64,000 bases of DNA, taken from NCBI GenBank assembly GCA_027485415.1, contig JAIXRC010000031.1:110046-174045 (forward strand), read 5' to 3'. The notes beneath the pieces were generated by a model. It saw only the letters and a list, made by a program, of their open reading frames with translations. It searched no databases and was not told where the DNA came from. The position numbers were made by a program, and so were the translations under genes. Positions 31,953 through 41,818 of the stretch are shown here, piece by piece. Position 1 is the first letter of the stretch. Every line of letters begins with the position of its first letter. This DNA comes from Cryomorphaceae bacterium. GTDB lineage: Bacteria; Bacteroidota; Bacteroidia; Flavobacteriales_D; Crocinitomicaceae.

Positions 31953-32819
31953 ATGAAAGGAATAATCCTAGCCGGAGGTTCAGGCACCAGGTTGCATCCA
32001 TTGACTCTGGCCGTATCGAAGCAATTAATGCCGGTATACGACAAACCCATGATTTATTATCCCCTTGGGACTTTAATGAGTGCTGGGATACGCGAAATTC
32101 TGATCATTTCAACACCCCACGACTTGCCGCACTTTGAAAAATTGCTAGGTGACGGTTCACGCCTTGGATGCCGTTTCGAATATGCTGTTCAGGATGTCCC
32201 CAACGGCTTAGCGCAGGCTTTTGTGATTGGAGCCGACTTCATTGGAAAGGACAAGGTGGCTCTCATTCTAGGGGATAATATCTTTTATGGAAATGGATTG
32301 GATGATTTGTTGTCCAACTACGTAAATCCTAAAGGAGGGGTTGTTTTTGCCTACCACGTCAGCGATCCGGAACGTTATGGAGTGGTTGAATTCGACGAGG
32401 AAAACCGAGCCGTTTCGATCGAAGAAAAACCTAAAAATCCAAAATCCAATTATGCTGTTCCTGGCTTGTATTTTTACGATAATTCGGTCGTGGAGATAGC
32501 AAAAAATCTTAAGCCATCCGATCGTGGGGAATATGAAATAACGGATGTTAATGCTGCTTACTTGAAACAAGGAAAATTGAAGGTCGCGATTTTGGACCGC
32601 GGGACGGCTTGGCTGGACACTGGAACCTTCGGTTCATTGATGCAGGCAGGACAATTCGTACAAGTTATTGAGGAACGCCAAGGATTAAAAATTGGGTGTA
32701 TTGAAGAAATTGCCTACCGCAAGGGATATATCGACAAAAAACAACTCAAACTTATCGCAGAGCCCTTGGTGAAAAGTGGATATGGGGCTTATTTACTCCA
32801 ATTAATTAAACGAAAATGA
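31953..32819 (+). CDS. rfbA: Glucose-1-phosphate thymidylyltransferase
   Basis: [42 protein letters not shown]. Confidence 0.96.
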   Translation: MKGIILAGGSGTRLHPLTLAVSKQLMPVYDKPMIYYPLGTLMSAGIREILIISTPHDLPHFEKLLGDGSRLGCRFEYAVQDVPNGLAQAFVIGADFIGKDKVALILGDNIFYGNGLDDLLSNYVNPKGGVVFAYHVSDPERYGVVEFDEENRAVSIEEKPKNPKSNYAVPGLYFYDNSVVEIAKNLKPSDRGEYEITDVNAAYLKQGKLKVAILDRGTAWLDTGTFGSLMQAGQFVQVIEERQGLKIGCIEEIAYRKGYIDKKQLKLIAEPLVKSGYGAYLLQLIKRK

Positions 32820-33778
32820 CCTTGTACGAAAGCCGATTAACGGCCATAGAAAACTATATAGCAACGACGGAATATCCCAAGGAGCCAACCAACCTTTACG
32901 ACCCAATACGTTATTTTATGGCCTTGGGGGGGAAAAGGATCCGGCCCCTATTCACGGTATTAAGTGCCGAATTATTTGGAGGAACCTTGGACAATAGCCT
33001 TCCCGCAGCGGCAGCCTTGGAAATGTTCCACAATTTCACGTTGATCCACGACGATATCATGGACGGTGCCCCCAAGCGAAGGAATTTACCTACCGTGCAT
33101 GAAAAATGGAATGAAAACATCGCAATTCTTTCCGGAGACGCCTTAATGATACATGCATTCCAAGAATTGTCGCACTACGAAGCCAATACCTATAAAGCGC
33201 TTAGTTCCCTGCTGCATAAAACGTCCATTGAAGTATGCATAGGACAGCAAATGGACATGGATTTTGAATCGATGGAGGTGGTGAGCGAGGCTCAATACCT
33301 TGAAATGATTCGCTTAAAAACTTCTGTATTGCTTGGCTGTGCTTGCGCATTTGGAGGGATCCTAGAAAAGACCAGTGCTTCCAATATTGATCATCTTTAT
33401 CGGTTTGGGGAGCAACTCGGAATTGCCTTTCAAATTCAAGACGACATCTTGGATGCTTTTGGCAGCGAAACCAAGGTTGGCAAACAAATAGGCGGAGATA
33501 TTTTAAGTGATAAAAAGACCCTTTTATATACCACGTTTCAGCATCGTGCTAGTTCCGCCGAAAAAGCACGGCACCAACAACTTTGCAAAGCCACTCCCGA
33601 AGAAAAAATACGAGGTATCAAGCAACTTTATTTAGATTGCGAGGTGCTCGACTATTGCAAAGCGGTTCAAGAAAATCATTGGCAAAAGTGCCAGGCACAT
33701 TTAAACGAAGTGGAAACCAAAGAGCCTAAAGATTTATTAAAAGAACTACTGAATTTTATAATTCATCGCAATTATTAG
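32816..33778 (+). CDS. Polyprenyl synthetase (isoprenyl diphosphate synthase)
   Basis: [41 protein letters not shown] aspartate-rich motifs. Confidence 0.94.
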   Translation: MTLYESRLTAIENYIATTEYPKEPTNLYDPIRYFMALGGKRIRPLFTVLSAELFGGTLDNSLPAAAALEMFHNFTLIHDDIMDGAPKRRNLPTVHEKWNENIAILSGDALMIHAFQELSHYEANTYKALSSLLHKTSIEVCIGQQMDMDFESMEVVSEAQYLEMIRLKTSVLLGCACAFGGILEKTSASNIDHLYRFGEQLGIAFQIQDDILDAFGSETKVGKQIGGDILSDKKTLLYTTFQHRASSAEKARHQQLCKATPEEKIRGIKQLYLDCEVLDYCKAVQENHWQKCQAHLNEVETKEPKDLLKELLNFIIHRNY

Positions 33779-33842
33779 AATAAACCGATAATTGAGAAAA
33801 TTTCTCTATTTTTGGTAACAATTAACTCTAAATTATTTTATC

Positions 33843-35633
33843 ATGAAAAAAGTTTACTTAAGCGCATTAGGTATTACGGTTTTCGGTTTATCGGGTGTGG
33901 CTCAAAAGCATATTGCGCAACCCTTAACCAATTCCAAGAATTCACTTATTGAGCATACTGTTAAAAAAGAAACTCAAGTGAGCAGCAAAGGAATCATCAT
34001 TTGGCAGAATGATTTTTCGAATCCCGCACAATGGACCGCATCTAATTTTCCTGCAGGAACTCCTGCACATACGGCTGGCGATTGGGAAATTACTACCGAT
34101 TTACAAGCCATTCCTCGCGCAGAATTGCGTCCGGCAGGACATACAACGGCTGCAAACGGTTACGCATTGATAGATTCGGATGGTGCAGGTGGACAAGCCA
34201 CTCAAAATGCACAATTCGTTTATAACCAAAACATCGACCTATCTTCTGAGCCATTAGTTTTGTTGAAGTTCGAGCAATCTCACCGACGTTATGCTGAAAC
34301 CACTTACGTGGTATATTCAACGGACGGAGGAGCAACTTGGCAAGAAGTGGAAGTAAACGGTGATATGAACACTAACACCAACACGACCAATCCAGCAACG
34401 CTTCAGCTCAATTTATCCAATGAAATTGGAGGTCACGACAGCGTTCGCATCGGATTCAAATATGTGGGGCAATGGGACTGGTTTTGGGCAATCGACGATG
34501 TTAAATTGACCACTCCAGATGCACACGATGTTGCTGTAGCAGGCGTTTATTGGGGTTCAACTGATGCTTGGGGAGCTCGTTTACCATATTACCAAGTACC
34601 AACTGCACAAGTAGCGGAGATTGAATTCTCAGGTGTTATCCAAAACCTTGGGTACGAGAATCAAAACGTTACATTCAACGTAACCGCTGGTGCTTACAAT
34701 GGTAGTTCAAATCCTACCTTAATCAATGCCTTTTCAAGCGATACAGCAGATTGTACCGCTGGATTTACGCCAGCTGCTGTAAATGCCAACATCACCGTAG
34801 GCGTCAACGTTCAAATCGACAGCACAGATGCTACACCTGCGAACAATTCCATTGCCAATGCTGCCACTATTTCAGTTAATACCAGCATTTATGCTCGTGA
34901 CAAGGACAACGTTACTGGTGGGTCTTACAACGCGGGAGATGGCTTCGAAGTAGGAAACATTTTTGATGTTTACGCAAGTGCAGCTTTGAGTGCCATTGAT
35001 GTTTACATTAACGGTGTTGCTGAAGCGGGCGCCACTATTTACTCTAAATTGTACTCTATCGATCCTCAAACGGGAGATTTCATCTTTGTTGACGAATCCA
35101 ACCCTTACACGTTAGCTGCAAATGATTTGGACGCATTAATTACCCTTCCTCTTTCTGGAGGTGCGTATACGTTGAATGCTAATGAGCCTTATTTAGTAGT
35201 TGTTGGTTCATTAGGTGACGGTGGGGCAACCAACGATTTAGTGGTTGGTACTTCGGGTGTTTCTGAAGCTCAAACTTCGTTCTACTTGGATTTGACCAAC
35301 ACCACTTGGTATTACACTACGGCTACTCCTATGGTACGTATGAATTTCTCCAGTGCTTCAATTGAAGAAAACGTTGCATCTCATAGCTTCAGCGTTTCTC
35401 CGAATCCAGCCGCTGGAAGCACTACCATTGCGCTTTCAGGAAAAACTGGAGCGGATGTTACCGTTTCTATTGTTGATATCGCAGGAAAAGAAGTTTACAA
35501 CAACGTTGTTTCATCGTTGAGTGGAACAGCTTCCCTTGAAGTGAATACTGCTGCGTTCGGAAATGGAATGTACTTGGTAAATGTTATTTCCAACGGAACT
35601 AAAACTTCTAAAAAATTAGTTGTAAGAAACTAA
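33843..35633 (+). CDS. Secreted protein with T9SS type A sorting domain
   Basis: Signal peptide, beta-sandwich-like region, C-terminal SVSPNPAAGSTTIALSGKTGADVTVSIVDIAGKEVYNN...GMYLVNVISNGTKTSKKLVV. Confidence 0.9.
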   Translation: MKKVYLSALGITVFGLSGVAQKHIAQPLTNSKNSLIEHTVKKETQVSSKGIIIWQNDFSNPAQWTASNFPAGTPAHTAGDWEITTDLQAIPRAELRPAGHTTAANGYALIDSDGAGGQATQNAQFVYNQNIDLSSEPLVLLKFEQSHRRYAETTYVVYSTDGGATWQEVEVNGDMNTNTNTTNPATLQLNLSNEIGGHDSVRIGFKYVGQWDWFWAIDDVKLTTPDAHDVAVAGVYWGSTDAWGARLPYYQVPTAQVAEIEFSGVIQNLGYENQNVTFNVTAGAYNGSSNPTLINAFSSDTADCTAGFTPAAVNANITVGVNVQIDSTDATPANNSIANAATISVNTSIYARDKDNVTGGSYNAGDGFEVGNIFDVYASAALSAIDVYINGVAEAGATIYSKLYSIDPQTGDFIFVDESNPYTLAANDLDALITLPLSGGAYTLNANEPYLVVVGSLGDGGATNDLVVGTSGVSEAQTSFYLDLTNTTWYYTTATPMVRMNFSSASIEENVASHSFSVSPNPAAGSTTIALSGKTGADVTVSIVDIAGKEVYNNVVSSLSGTASLEVNTAAFGNGMYLVNVISNGTKTSKKLVVRN

Positions 35634-35654
35634 TTTCCAATTGGAAAATTATGA

Positions 35655-35680
35655 AGAGGCCTTCGGGCCTCTTTTTTTTT
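35655..35680 (+). terminator. Rho-independent terminator
   Basis: agaggcc-ttcg-ggcctct followed by nine T. Confidence 0.88.
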
Positions 35681-35688
35681 ACCTTAAC

Positions 35689-36375
35689 CTATGGAATTAT
35701 TTGGGAAAAATCTTGGGCGGTATAGTCCCATCCTTTAGCAGTGCCTGGGCGCAACAATTGCACCGTATGCATACCCGCGAAAGAAGCTGCCTCTAATTCT
35801 TCCTTAATGTCTGACAAGAACAATACCTTGCTCGGAGAATTCCTCAACAAATCAGCAATTTTAGCATAGGTTGAAGCATCCCTTTTCATGCCCGTGTTGG
35901 TGTCGAAATGCGCTTTAAAAAAAGCACTTAAATCTCCAGAAGTGGAATATTTAAAGAGTAATTTTTGAGCTGCCACCGAGCCGCTTGAAAAAATGGCTAT
36001 GGAAATTCCTTTATGGGACCATCGTACTAATGCTTCTTTCACCTCCGGATAAACATGTCCTAGAAGCGCTCCAGATTCAAAGCCTTCTTTCCATACTATG
36101 CCTTGAAGTTCTTTTAACGGAGTAACTTTTCGATCTTCACGAGCCCAAATCCTCAACCGCTCCAATAACTCGATCCGACTGAGTCCAACTTCACCGGTTT
36201 CCGCTGTTATGAAATCCGCCGTTTGCTTTAAGACGACATCAATTTCCGGCGAAGCATCGAATTCTAAGCGTTCGAGGTTTTCTAAAAAATAAGGAAAAAG
36301 GGTATTATACACGAAGGAAACATCCGTGGTTGTACCTTCAATATCGGTCAGTATCCATTCAACCTCAAAATCCAT
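35689..36375 (-). CDS. mtnC: Acireductone synthase (enolase-phosphatase E1)
   Basis: MDFEVEWILTDIEGTTTDVSFVYNTLFPYF; start trimmed to avoid overlap with mtnD. Confidence 0.93.
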   Translation of the reverse strand: MDFEVEWILTDIEGTTTDVSFVYNTLFPYFLENLERLEFDASPEIDVVLKQTADFITAETGEVGLSRIELLERLRIWAREDRKVTPLKELQGIVWKEGFESGALLGHVYPEVKEALVRWSHKGISIAIFSSGSVAAQKLLFKYSTSGDLSAFFKAHFDTNTGMKRDASTYAKIADLLRNSPSKVLFLSDIKEELEAASFAGMHTVQLLRPGTAKGWDYTAQDFSQIIP

Positions 36376-36376
36376 C

Positions 36377-36898
36377 TTACAGGTATTTTTGATCAATACC
36401 GGAACCGGTATATTCGGGAATCCATCCGCTTTGGTCGATAAAAATTCGAATTGCTTTGACAAAAGGATGGCTAACACCAGCGTCAAACCAATGTTTGGTC
36501 CCAGCGGGCACACTGATCAAATCTCCTTTCTGGCAAAGCACATTGAAGACAGGAGCCCCTTCCAAATTGAACCAGAAATAACCTTGACCATCGACGAAAA
36601 ATCGGATTTCATCTTCACTGTGCGTATGTTCTGCAAGAAACTTTGCTCGAATGGCATCATAATTCTCGGTCAAGGCATTAATAGAAATGACGTCGGCTGT
36701 TAAATAGCCTCCACGTTCCATGAACGGTTTTAAATCCTGCGCATAGGCTTCCAAAATTTCTTCTTGGGAAGCTCGATCATCGAAATCAACCGTGCACGAC
36801 CACTGATCAAAGAAAACGCCTTGTTGGTTTAAAAAGACCTTGATTTCATCGGGCGAAGAAATCACTTGCTGCAAATCGGGAATCGATAAAATGGCCAT
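36377..36898 (-). CDS. mtnD: Acireductone dioxygenase
   Basis: Cupin motifs EHTHSEDEIRFFVDGQGYFWF and GTKHWFDAG. Confidence 0.94.
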   Translation of the reverse strand: MAILSIPDLQQVISSPDEIKVFLNQQGVFFDQWSCTVDFDDRASQEEILEAYAQDLKPFMERGGYLTADVISINALTENYDAIRAKFLAEHTHSEDEIRFFVDGQGYFWFNLEGAPVFNVLCQKGDLISVPAGTKHWFDAGVSHPFVKAIRIFIDQSGWIPEYTGSGIDQKYL

Positions 36899-36903
36899 AA
36901 TAT

Positions 36904-37503
36904 TTAGGAGTTAAGTAAACGTTCAGCGTGGCACAAATAGGCAAAAGCCTCCATTAACCTTTTCGCTTCAAAAATACTGTTTCCCCAAGTGTAATAACCG
37001 TGTTTTTCTATCATAAAAACGCCGTAGTTCAATTCACTTTGCCTTTCCAATAATGCGTTTTTAATAACGTTCATATCTTGGCTGTTAGGGATTATTGGAA
37101 TGGATATTTCCCCTTCATGCGTAATAACTCCTCGAAACGCTTTTTGCAGTTCGTAACCTTCAAAAACCTTCCTGTTTAAACCAACGGTTTGTACCAACGC
37201 GTGGATGTCATGCGAATGCAAAATCACCTGTGTGTCCGGGAATAATTCATACAAGGCACAATGAATCCCCGTTTCTGCCGAGGGGGGGATAGTTTCAAAA
37301 GGTGGAAGTGGGGTTCCTTCAGGACTAATTTCTATGAAATCGTTATACTGAATCAAGGATTTATCGATTCCTGAACGGGTAATCCAAATTTTTCCATTGC
37401 CATCACGGCACGAATAATTGGTAGAGGTCGCGGGGCTATGCCCTACTCGATGTAGTTCCCGAATGCACTGTGTAAGTTCGTTCAATATCAACAAATCTCC
37501 CAT
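36904..37503 (-). CDS. mtnB: Methylthioribulose-1-phosphate dehydratase
   Basis: Class II aldolase fold: GHSPATSTNYSCRDGNGKIWITRSGIDK, VILHSHDIHALV. Confidence 0.92.
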   Translation of the reverse strand: MGDLLILNELTQCIRELHRVGHSPATSTNYSCRDGNGKIWITRSGIDKSLIQYNDFIEISPEGTPLPPFETIPPSAETGIHCALYELFPDTQVILHSHDIHALVQTVGLNRKVFEGYELQKAFRGVITHEGEISIPIIPNSQDMNVIKNALLERQSELNYGVFMIEKHGYYTWGNSIFEAKRLMEAFAYLCHAERLLNS

Positions 37504-37541
37504 GGTACATCAAAGGTAAGGGAAAAGGAGTGAAAAATTGA

Positions 37542-37988
37542 CTAGCCCAAGGTTGATTTTACCAATGCAGCGATAACTTTACCATCCGCTTTACCGGCAA
37601 GTTTGCTGCTTAAATGTCCCATGAGTTTTCCCATATCTTTAGGACCTTCAACACCAAGAGCCACAATCGCTTCTTGAATTTCCGCCTGAATTTCGGACTC
37701 ACTCAACTGCTTTGGCAAGAATTCTTCAATCACCTTTGCTTGAACAAGCTCCTCTTGCGCGAGGTCTTGTCTGCCTTGATTTACATACAAATCATAGGTT
37801 TCCATCCGCTGCTTGTAAAGTTTCATGCAAATCTTAATGGCAACTTCATCGCTCACTTCTGAACCTCCTCCAGATGTTGCCTCCAGCAGCAATTTTGATT
37901 TAATATCCCTTAACGCGGCCAAACGATCTTTTTCTTTGGCTAGCATTGCCTGCTTGATTTGATCATTGATTTGAACAGCAATGCTCAT
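37542..37988 (-). CDS. GatB/YqeY domain-containing protein
   Basis: IKQAMLAKEKDRLAALRDIKSKLLLEAT...LPKQLSESEIQAEI...GPKDMGKLMGHLSSKLAGKADGKVIAALVK. Confidence 0.94.
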   Translation of the reverse strand: MSIAVQINDQIKQAMLAKEKDRLAALRDIKSKLLLEATSGGGSEVSDEVAIKICMKLYKQRMETYDLYVNQGRQDLAQEELVQAKVIEEFLPKQLSESEIQAEIQEAIVALGVEGPKDMGKLMGHLSSKLAGKADGKVIAALVKSTLG

Positions 37989-37989
37989 A

Positions 37990-39693
37990 TTAGTCTACGT
38001 TATCGTGTAAAAATGAATTATTCCCTAAACCCAATTGTCCATCCGAACCTTCTGAAAGACCAAAGCGGCTGATTCGCTGCTCTTCCGAACGTTTTTCATC
38101 ACGAATTTCTACATTCCTTCGTAAATACGCCGGTTGCGTTTCATATTCCGATAAGTTTTCGGAATTCTGAATTTTGGACGTAATTTCTTGAATGGTGGCG
38201 ATGCGCTGTTCGTTTCTTCGTTGTAACTCTTCGGACGAAATTTGCGGTTGGGTACGTTGACCAGCATCACCCGTCATAAAATCATCTTCCAACACATGCC
38301 GAATAATTTCTGGCTCTCTGATGGGTTCTTCTACCTTCGGGGTAATGTTTTCAGCAACTGAATACGATGTGTCCTCTCCCCAAGAAGATTCTGAAGTTGT
38401 TTCATTGCTCAAGTCAAATACCGGCGATTCTGTCGATTGAACATCCCAAATAAACTCGGGTTCTGTGCTAATTCGGCTTTCTTCCACAACGTCAAGTTCA
38501 TCAAACAAACTAACTTTAGTAGCCGATGTAGGCTCTTGGGTTTCCACGGTATTTTGGGTGAAGCTCGGTGTTTCCTCCACTTCCGTTTTAAGAAACGGTT
38601 CTTCCGAGGCAGTAACCTCATCGGAGGTAACCGTATCAAAGGGGTTGGACATTGGACTTACAATTTCTTTCCGAACCTCTTCGTTTAGGGAAACAACGGT
38701 TCGTTCAGGTAAAGAACCTGAAGTATTTTCAACGCTAGCAAATCCTGTTGCTACTAAAGTAACCGAAAGGCTATCTCCTAGGGTTGAATCTAAACCGTGA
38801 CCCCAAATAACCTCGGCATGTTCTCCAGCTGCATCTTGAATAAAATCCGTGATTTCCATGATTTCATCCATCAAGATCTCGTGGCTACCGTATTTTATAT
38901 TCAGCAATACAAAGCGCGCTCCATGAATATCATGATCGTTGAGTAAGGGTGAGTTCATCGCATTTTTAACCGCCTCTAAAGCTCTACCCTCTCCGCTTGC
39001 CACGGCACTTCCCATCAATGCTCGCCCGGAATTCCGGAGAACGGTATTCACATCATTGAAGTCAACATTAATCAGTCCAGTCTCGGCAATCACTTCAGCA
39101 ATTCCTTTAGCCGCAACCGTTAGAATATTGTCGGCTTTTTGAAATGCTTCTGAAAGAGTCAAACTTTTTCCAATGCTTCGTAATTTTTCATTGTTGATGA
39201 CCAACAAGGTATCCACATTTTGACGTAGACGCTCCAATCCTTCTTCGGCCTGGAGCTTACGTTTTTTACCTTCAAAATCGAAGGGCAAGGTCACGATACC
39301 CACTGTAAGTATACCTAATTCTTTGGCCAACTGAGCAATTACCGGTGCAGCGCCTGTTCCAGTGCCACCACCCATTCCGGCCGTAACAAAGACCATTTTA
39401 GTATTTAAGGATAGCATTTCACGCAAGTCTTCGATGTTCTCAAAAGCTGCATTCATCCCTACTTCAGGAAGCATTCCTGCACCTCGGCCTTCGGTGAGGG
39501 TTTTTCCAAGTTGTATTTTAAACGGAACGGGTGAAATATCCAATGCTTGAAGATCGGTATTACATACCACAAAGTCCACTCCTTTAATGCCTTGGTTGTA
39601 CATAAAGTTAACAGCATTGCTGCCTCCTCCTCCAACACCGATTACCTTAATAATTTCTTTCATTGTGTTTTTTGTATCAAACATATCATTCAT
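37990..39693 (-). CDS. ftsZ: Cell division protein FtsZ (long C-terminal linker)
   Basis: GVGGGGSNAVNFM, VFVTAGMGGGTGTGAAPVIA tubulin signature; ~240-aa acidic linker and tail. Confidence 0.97.
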   Translation of the reverse strand: MNDMFDTKNTMKEIIKVIGVGGGGSNAVNFMYNQGIKGVDFVVCNTDLQALDISPVPFKIQLGKTLTEGRGAGMLPEVGMNAAFENIEDLREMLSLNTKMVFVTAGMGGGTGTGAAPVIAQLAKELGILTVGIVTLPFDFEGKKRKLQAEEGLERLRQNVDTLLVINNEKLRSIGKSLTLSEAFQKADNILTVAAKGIAEVIAETGLINVDFNDVNTVLRNSGRALMGSAVASGEGRALEAVKNAMNSPLLNDHDIHGARFVLLNIKYGSHEILMDEIMEITDFIQDAAGEHAEVIWGHGLDSTLGDSLSVTLVATGFASVENTSGSLPERTVVSLNEEVRKEIVSPMSNPFDTVTSDEVTASEEPFLKTEVEETPSFTQNTVETQEPTSATKVSLFDELDVVEESRISTEPEFIWDVQSTESPVFDLSNETTSESSWGEDTSYSVAENITPKVEEPIREPEIIRHVLEDDFMTGDAGQRTQPQISSEELQRRNEQRIATIQEITSKIQNSENLSEYETQPAYLRRNVEIRDEKRSEEQRISRFGLSEGSDGQLGLGNNSFLHDNVD

Positions 39694-39707
39694 ACTGCAA
39701 AAATAAT

Positions 39708-41024
39708 TTATTCGTCGTCATCTTCTTTAAAAATATTCGCAATTCCGGTCAATCTTTTCGACAATACCTCTTGAAAAAATGAGCCTCTTTTCCTAGGGTT
39801 GGTATGCTGACGGATATCGCTCGTATTGGAAACCACATCGTAACCTTCTTGATCGTCCAATTTTTGAAATCCTTTTAACACAAGACCTATTCCAGTCGCG
39901 TACATGGGGCTTCCAATGTTTTCAATTCGATTCGAATTGGCCAAATGCTCGGTTGGATAACCAATGCGTGCATCCATCCCTGTAACGAACTCGAAAAGTT
40001 GAGGTAAATGTTTCAACTGAGCTCCCCCACCGGTGATTACAATTCCTCCAATAATTTTGTTGGCCACCCCTGAATTCCGAATTTCTACTTGAACCAGTTC
40101 GATAATTTCTTCCATTCTGGCTTGAATAATTCCTGCCAGGGTTGTTAAGCTTATTTCTTTGGAGTCCTTTCCCCGCAAACCAGGAATACACACGATCTCG
40201 TGCTCTTTACTTTCTTTCACCAGGGCACTTCCAAAGCGAACTTTCAGCAATTCCGCATGTCGCAGCATGATCTTACATCCATTTCGGATGTCCTCGGTAA
40301 TGACATTGCCCCCAAAAGGAATAACCGCGGTATGCCGTATTAAACCGTCATAGAAAACAGCAATATCGGTAGTTCCGCCACCTATATCTACTAAGACTAC
40401 TCCAGCCTCCTTTTCTTCGTCGCTCAACACCGCATCGGCTGAAGCAACGGGCTCGAGTATGATATCATTTACCATTAAACCAGCGCGTTCAACGCAAGTG
40501 CGAATATTCGTAACATTGGAAACATGTCCGGTAATGATATGAAAATTGGCTTCCAAGCGAACCCCTGCCATCCCACGTGGATCTTTGATGCCTTGCTCGC
40601 CATCGACAATATATTCCTGAGGCAAAACCGTTACAATTTCTTCCCCTGGTGACATCACCAGCGAGTACATATCTTCGATTAACGCATCGATGTCCTTTTG
40701 GGAGATTTCACCGATGGCATTTTTTCGAGTATACATGCCCCGAGTCTGTAAACTCTTAATGTGTTGACCGGCAATTCCTACATTAACATTGTTGATTTTC
40801 AAACTACCATGAACCCTTTCTTGGGTTAATGAAACTGCTTGTACAATGGATTGAATGGTTTTTTCAATATTTGAAACCACTCCTTTTGAAACCCCCAAGG
40901 ACTCGCTTCGACCCATTGATAGGATTTCAATCTTACCGTGCTCGTTTTTGATTCCAACGAAGCATGCAATTTTCGTAGTACCTATATCTAAACCAACGAT
41001 TACTTTTCTGCTATTTTCTCCCAT
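39708..41024 (-). CDS. ftsA: Cell division protein FtsA
   Basis: VIVGLDIGTTKIACFVG..., C-terminal amphipathic LSKRLTGIANIFKED. Confidence 0.96.
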   Translation of the reverse strand: MGENSRKVIVGLDIGTTKIACFVGIKNEHGKIEILSMGRSESLGVSKGVVSNIEKTIQSIVQAVSLTQERVHGSLKINNVNVGIAGQHIKSLQTRGMYTRKNAIGEISQKDIDALIEDMYSLVMSPGEEIVTVLPQEYIVDGEQGIKDPRGMAGVRLEANFHIITGHVSNVTNIRTCVERAGLMVNDIILEPVASADAVLSDEEKEAGVVLVDIGGGTTDIAVFYDGLIRHTAVIPFGGNVITEDIRNGCKIMLRHAELLKVRFGSALVKESKEHEIVCIPGLRGKDSKEISLTTLAGIIQARMEEIIELVQVEIRNSGVANKIIGGIVITGGGAQLKHLPQLFEFVTGMDARIGYPTEHLANSNRIENIGSPMYATGIGLVLKGFQKLDDQEGYDVVSNTSDIRQHTNPRKRGSFFQEVLSKRLTGIANIFKEDDDE

Positions 41025-41818
41025 GTTTTTAACTTGCTTACAACTTGTCCGTCGAATTTTAAATTTATTTCAGCGTACTTGTTCCACCCCTCATAGGGCA
41101 AAGCCTCTTGGTAAAATATTACCAATCGCTTGCACTTATTTTCCACTGCATTTTCAGACTCCGCTGAACCGAAAATTATTTTTTGATCCCCTACTATTGG
41201 AATGAGTATAAAATCTCCATGTTCATCCAAATACACTTGCCCTATGAGCAGTTTCAATACGGGATCATTGCAAACATACTTGGAAATATGAAACGCATCG
41301 TCCAATTTTCTAATATTTTTCAATGAATCGTTGTTAATAATTCTACTCACTGATTGATGATGAAGAGGCTCGTTAAAATATCCGCTTATGGGCAACACTT
41401 TCGCTACGTGCAAATTAGTTTTTTTAACGGTATATCCTTCAGAATCGATGTAATAGGAGTTTCCATTCGCATTAAAAATCCGGGCGATGGGATGTCGCAA
41501 CCATACCTCGATGGTCCAATTCCCCCCTAAAAGGGTATACACCTGAACATCTTTTACCTCCTCCATTCCCCGTATTAATTTCTCAATGTTCAAAATATCT
41601 AAATCGTCTATGGAACGTTTTGTATCGTAGGCCCTAGCCATCATAAGACGATCGTTTATTTCAACTTCATTGACCATGGCATCTTTCCCCTCAACATGAA
41701 CGATAATCTCCGGCTTTTGAATTAATTGTTGGTCTTTTTTCATGGTAACTATCACCCATAGCACCAACACAGCAAGACCAAGGGCCGCGTAAAGGATTAT
41801 TTTAGACCAATTTTTCAC
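41000..41818 (-). CDS. ftsQ: Cell division protein FtsQ/DivIB-like
   Basis: Single N-terminal TM, POTRA-like/FtsQ region, position between murC and ftsA. Confidence 0.87.
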   Translation of the reverse strand: MKNWSKIILYAALGLAVLVLWVIVTMKKDQQLIQKPEIIVHVEGKDAMVNEVEINDRLMMARAYDTKRSIDDLDILNIEKLIRGMEEVKDVQVYTLLGGNWTIEVWLRHPIARIFNANGNSYYIDSEGYTVKKTNLHVAKVLPISGYFNEPLHHQSVSRIINNDSLKNIRKLDDAFHISKYVCNDPVLKLLIGQVYLDEHGDFILIPIVGDQKIIFGSAESENAVENKCKRLVIFYQEALPYEGWNKYAEINLKFDGQVVSKLKTWEKIAEK

